Shown piece after piece: positions 6,241 to 6,264 of a DNA stretch of 6,264 bases. Positions within the stretch are counted from its first letter, which is position 1. Each line of letters opens with the position of its first letter. Origin of the DNA: Thermoplasmata archaeon (lineage in GTDB: Archaea; Thermoplasmatota; Thermoplasmata; Thermoplasmatales; Thermoplasmataceae); NCBI GenBank assembly GCA_021850835.1, contig JAJZKS010000110.1:1-6264 (forward strand), read 5' to 3'. The translations under genes and the position numbers were made by a program. The notes under the pieces are model-generated. The model ran no database searches and was not told where the DNA came from. It saw only the letters and a list, made by a program, of their open reading frames with translations.

Positions 6241-6264
6241 TTGTGTTAGCCCATGAAACACATC

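Noticed and set aside
6185..6256. Short + strand open frame of 23 codons starting at ATG 6185.
   Set aside because: It is short, has no ribosome binding site, and its translation has no pattern. It runs through the inverted repeats.
6191..6262. Open frame on the minus strand entering from the right edge and ending at a TGA at 6193-6191, as if the end of an upstream gene such as dppA.
   Set aside because: Only 23 codons are visible, there is no recognisable C-terminal pattern, and it coincides with the candidate promoter and inverted repeats. An open run of this length is expected often by chance.
1..6264. Search for CRISPR arrays, tRNA or rRNA genes and insertion sequences.
   Set aside because: No regularly spaced repeats, cloverleaf-like segments, transposase motifs or terminal inverted repeats were seen by eye.

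Overview
The window is most likely from an acidophilic euryarchaeon of the Thermoplasmata (Thermoplasmatales-like). This rests on several features together: archaeal T-rich terminators, a probably leaderless first operon gene with Shine-Dalgarno sites only in front of the internal genes, frequent AGG/AGA arginine and ATA isoleucine codons, mid-40s GC judged by eye, and archaeal-looking Dpp/Opp proteins. The assignment is an inference from style; there is no rRNA or other marker gene here.

Layout on the + strand. The left edge holds the last 17 codons of an unidentified gene. It is followed by a 7-bp GC-containing hairpin and a roughly 50-nt T-rich tract that look like its terminator. A gene of about 197 codons then starts at 161 with TTG. 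It encodes a membrane protein with one transmembrane helix at each end and an exposed, sequon-rich domain between them. This gene converges on the minus-strand operon, with only 13 bases between the two stop codons and a near-symmetrical hairpin across the junction.

Layout on the minus strand, transcribed from right to left. A compact operon encodes a peptide/nickel-type (Dpp/Opp family) ABC importer: permease dppB (ending 5101), permease dppC (4137-5087), ATPase dppD (2546-4132), ATPase dppF (1111-2559), and a small two-helix membrane protein of unknown function (768-1145). Spacings are 13 nt, 4 nt, a 14-nt overlap and a 35-nt overlap, so the genes are probably co-transcribed and translationally coupled. 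DppB and DppC would form the membrane channel. DppD and DppF would form the ATPase heterodimer, and both have complete Walker A, Q-loop, signature, Walker B and His-loop motifs. No substrate-binding protein (DppA) is visible, so it must lie outside the window or be encoded elsewhere. The substrate may be a peptide, but some archaeal members of this family carry sugars.

What is out of the ordinary. Both ATPases are much longer than usual. DppD has an insertion of about 145 residues between the Q-loop and the signature motif. DppD and DppF carry, at the same place between Walker A and the Q-loop, inserts of opposite charge (basic in DppD, acidic in DppF). DppF also has about 90 extra residues between the third and fourth cysteines of its C-terminal, probably iron-sulfur, motif. 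The 5' end of dppB is irregular: conserved family sequence continues upstream of the first usable start codon, while the nearby ATG codons lie in another frame, which suggests a one-base deletion, a frameshift, an upstream reading frame or an unusual start. Two perfect inverted repeats lie just upstream.
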